Source: Flavihumibacter sp.
GTDB lineage: Bacteria > Bacteroidota > Bacteroidia > Chitinophagales > Chitinophagaceae
NCBI GenBank assembly: GCA_025455285.1
Contig: JALOMU010000072.1
Span: 1-7,146, forward strand
Reading direction: 5' to 3'
DNA length: 7,146 bases
Under the pieces are notes generated by a model. That model was not told the origin of the DNA. It worked only from the letters and a program-made list of their open reading frames with translations, and ran no database searches. Position 1 is the first letter of the stretch, and each line of letters opens with the position of its first letter. This document shows, one piece after another, positions 4,959 through 7,146 of this stretch. Made by a program: the position numbers and the translations under genes.

Positions 4959-7146
4959 ATGAAAAAAAAGAAGGCGGTTGTTGCAGAAGTACAGGAAATG
5001 ATTGAGGTTACCGGCGCAAGAGAACATAATCTGAAAAATATCGATATACAACTCCCGAAAAATCAATTGGTGGTTTTTACGGGTGTAAGTGGCAGTGGAA
5101 AATCCTCCCTGGCATTTGATACCATCTACAATGAAGGGCAACGCCGTTACATGGAAAGTTTCTCCGCCTACGCCCGCCAGTTTGTGGGCGATATGGAACG
5201 CCCGGATGTGGATCGGATTACAGGGCTTTCTCCGGTTATCTCTATTGAGCAGAAAACGACCAACAAAAACCCCCGCTCTACCGTGGGGACCATTACCGAA
5301 GTGTACGATTTCCTGCGCCTGTTATATGCCCGCGCTTCCGATGCGTATAGCTACAATACAGGAAAACAGATGACCAAGTTTTCCGAAGAGGAGATTGTTG
5401 ATAATATTTTCAGTAAATATGGCAAACAAAAAATTTCTTTGCTGGCTCCATTGGTTAGAGGCCGGAAAGGGCATTATCGGGAACTGTTTGAAGATATCCG
5501 CAAGAAAGGATATCTCAAAGTGCGGGTAGACGGTGAAGTGAAAGACCTGGCGCCAAAGATGCAGGTGGATCGCTATAAGATTCACGATATTGAAGTAGTG
5601 GTGGATCGGCTGGCTGTTACACCTGATATGAAACTGCGCCTTAGTCAGAGTGTGCAGAAATCTATGCAGGTAGGAAAGGGGTTGCTTTTTCTCTTGTTAA
5701 ACGACAGCAACCAGGTAGTTCAATACAGTCGTCAGCTGATGTGTGAAGACACGGGCATCTCCTATGAAGAACCCTCTCCCAATAGTTTTTCATTCAACTC
5801 TCCCTATGGTGCCTGTCCAACCTGTAAAGGCCTTGGTACAGTTTACCAGGTGAGTATGGAGAAGATCATTCCCGACTGGAGCAAAAGCATCAAAGAAGGA
5901 GCTATTGCGCCGCTGGGTGAAGAGCGGGAAGCCTATGTTTACAAACAGGTACAGCAACTGGCAAAAAAACATAAAATTGATTTGAAAAAACCGGTTCGAG
6001 ATTTATCGGATGCTCAGCTCAATATGGTACTTTATGCTACTGAAAAACCGGGAGAGGAAGCTGATTTCGATTTTGATGAGCTCAGTACCGCAGATCGTGT
6101 TTATGCCGAGGAATTTGAAGGTGTTATTCCACAACTTAAGCGCTGGTTTGCTTCCGCAAGTTCCGATGGCATTCGTGAATGGGCAGAAGGTTTTATGGAC
6201 CTCACCACCTGTTCTTCGTGTGCTGGTGCCCGTTTGAGAAAAGAAAGTCTCTGGTTTAAAGTGGATGGAAAAAATATCGCAGAGATCAGTCTGTATAACC
6301 TGGATAAACTGCTCATCTGGTTCAATGGTCTTGAACAACGACTCACACCCAAACAGCGTGTGATCGCAAAAGATATTCTGAAAGAAATCCGGGAGCGACT
6401 GCAATTTCTGCTGGATGTGGGACTTTCCTATCTCACACTGAACCGTGCTACGAAAACCCTTAGTGGGGGTGAATCCCAGCGAATCCGGTTAGCCACGCAA
6501 ATTGGTTCTCAGTTGCAGGGCATCACCTATGTGCTGGATGAACCAAGTATTGGCTTACATCAACGTGATAATCATCGGCTCATTACAGCATTGCAGAACC
6601 TGCGTAATATTGGCAACAGTGTATTGGTAGTAGAGCACGATAAAGACATTATGATGGCAGCGGATTACCTGGTTGATATCGGTCCCCGAGCCGGTAAATT
6701 CGGTGGCGAAATTGTTGCCCAGGGAACACCTAAAGAAGTGCTGGATTCCAATTCTGAAACAGCGCAATACCTGAGTGGTAAAAAAAATATTGATATACCG
6801 GAGGCCCGCAGAAAGGGGAGTGGAGCCAGTCTTGATCTCAAAGGTGCCAAAGGAAATAACCTGAAGAATGTTTCAGTGAAGTTTCCGTTGGGAAAATTGA
6901 TCCTGGTAACAGGTGTGAGCGGAAGCGGTAAGAGTACACTGATCAATGATACGCTTTATCCGATTTTATCACAGTACTGTTATGAGTCCAAACAGAAACC
7001 CCTGGAATATAAATCCATAAAAGGACTTGAACATATAGATAAGGTGATTGAAATCGATCAGTCGCCGATTGGGCGCACCCCGCGCAGTAATCCTGCTACC
7101 TACTGCGGTTTCTTTACCGAAATCCGGCAGCTCTTTGCCGCGGTTC
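4959..7146 (+). CDS. uvrA: UvrABC system protein A (excision nuclease ATPase), 3'-truncated by the window
   Basis: First 729 codons of UvrA, the DNA-damage-sensing ABC-type ATPase that works as a dimer with UvrB in nucleotide excision repair. Seen: IEVTGAREHNLKNI (15-28); first Walker A GVSGSGKSS (42-50); AFDTIYNEGQRRY and ESFSAYARQF following it; the zinc-module region with C262 and CPTC (286-289); CSSC (418-421); ABC signature LSGGESQRIRL (501-511); Walker B YVLDEPSIGLH (524-534); VVEHD with the switch histidine H560; second Walker A GVSGSGKST (652-660); and the IDQSPIGRTPRSNPAT block near the cut. The reading frame is open throughout. About 200 residues, including the second zinc finger and second signature/Walker B, lie beyond the window (E. 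coli UvrA is 940 residues). The start at 4959 gives a lysine-rich MKKKKAVV tail; M14 (4998) is an alternative start closer to the E. coli N terminus. It diverges from the methionine operon. Confidence 0.97.
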   Translation, partial: MKKKKAVVAEVQEMIEVTGAREHNLKNIDIQLPKNQLVVFTGVSGSGKSSLAFDTIYNEGQRRYMESFSAYARQFVGDMERPDVDRITGLSPVISIEQKTTNKNPRSTVGTITEVYDFLRLLYARASDAYSYNTGKQMTKFSEEEIVDNIFSKYGKQKISLLAPLVRGRKGHYRELFEDIRKKGYLKVRVDGEVKDLAPKMQVDRYKIHDIEVVVDRLAVTPDMKLRLSQSVQKSMQVGKGLLFLLLNDSNQVVQYSRQLMCEDTGISYEEPSPNSFSFNSPYGACPTCKGLGTVYQVSMEKIIPDWSKSIKEGAIAPLGEEREAYVYKQVQQLAKKHKIDLKKPVRDLSDAQLNMVLYATEKPGEEADFDFDELSTADRVYAEEFEGVIPQLKRWFASASSDGIREWAEGFMDLTTCSSCAGARLRKESLWFKVDGKNIAEISLYNLDKLLIWFNGLEQRLTPKQRVIAKDILKEIRERLQFLLDVGLSYLTLNRATKTLSGGESQRIRLATQIGSQLQGITYVLDEPSIGLHQRDNHRLITALQNLRNIGNSVLVVEHDKDIMMAADYLVDIGPRAGKFGGEIVAQGTPKEVLDSNSETAQYLSGKKNIDIPEARRKGSGASLDLKGAKGNNLKNVSVKFPLGKLILVTGVSGSGKSTLINDTLYPILSQYCYESKQKPLEYKSIKGLEHIDKVIEIDQSPIGRTPRSNPATYCGFFTEIRQLFAAV

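Noticed and set aside
6003..6404. Minus-strand open frames of up to 133 codons within 4926-6946
   Set aside because: All lie inside the intact uvrA frame, which carries Walker A, signature and Walker B motifs; the others are shadows.
1..7146. CRISPR array, tRNA, rRNA, insertion sequence, attachment site or defence genes
   Set aside because: No regularly spaced repeats, cloverleaf, transposase or terminal inverted repeats were seen; the region reads as ordinary core chromosome.

Overview
The window looks like a chromosomal segment from a Bacteroidota bacterium, most likely of the Chitinophagaceae/Sphingobacteriia side. This rests on moderate GC, starts with weak or absent Shine-Dalgarno sequences, promoter elements of the Bacteroidota type (TAnnTTTG at -7, TTTG near -33), and the overall feel of the proteins. 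The taxon is an inference; no rRNA or other marker is present.

Layout, left to right: (1) the C-terminal part of a phytoene-dehydrogenase-like FAD oxidoreductase on the + strand, cut by the window start. (2) Two bases after its stop, a YeiH/UPF0324 'putative sulfate exporter' membrane protein, also on +. (3) Convergent to these, a minus-strand methionine operon read from right to left: a cystathionine gamma-synthase-type PLP enzyme followed 21 bases later by homoserine dehydrogenase. The stop codons of the dehydrogenase and the transporter overlap in a CTAG palindrome at 2142-2145. (4) A 390-base intergenic region holds a complete minus-strand regulatory leader: promoter, SAM-I (S-box) riboswitch, a possible antiterminator and a strong intrinsic terminator. 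(5) On + from 4959 to the window end is the first 729 codons of uvrA, the nucleotide excision repair ATPase. It has no stop inside the window.

How the parts fit: homoserine dehydrogenase makes homoserine, and after O-acylation by an enzyme not present here, cystathionine gamma-synthase condenses it with cysteine to cystathionine on the way to methionine. The SAM-I riboswitch upstream of both genes should stop transcription when S-adenosylmethionine is plentiful, so this homoserine dehydrogenase is probably a methionine-dedicated copy. The neighbouring YeiH-type transporter could be related to sulfur metabolism, but it lies on the opposite strand and outside riboswitch control. uvrA is functionally unrelated and diverges from the operon.

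The best leads for a second look are the leader RNA, which has a second hairpin competing for the 3' arm of the terminator and a 12-base repeat shared between the riboswitch and the start-proximal leader, and the cystathionine gamma-synthase, which lacks about 16 residues normally present. I saw no clear sign of a new multi-gene system.
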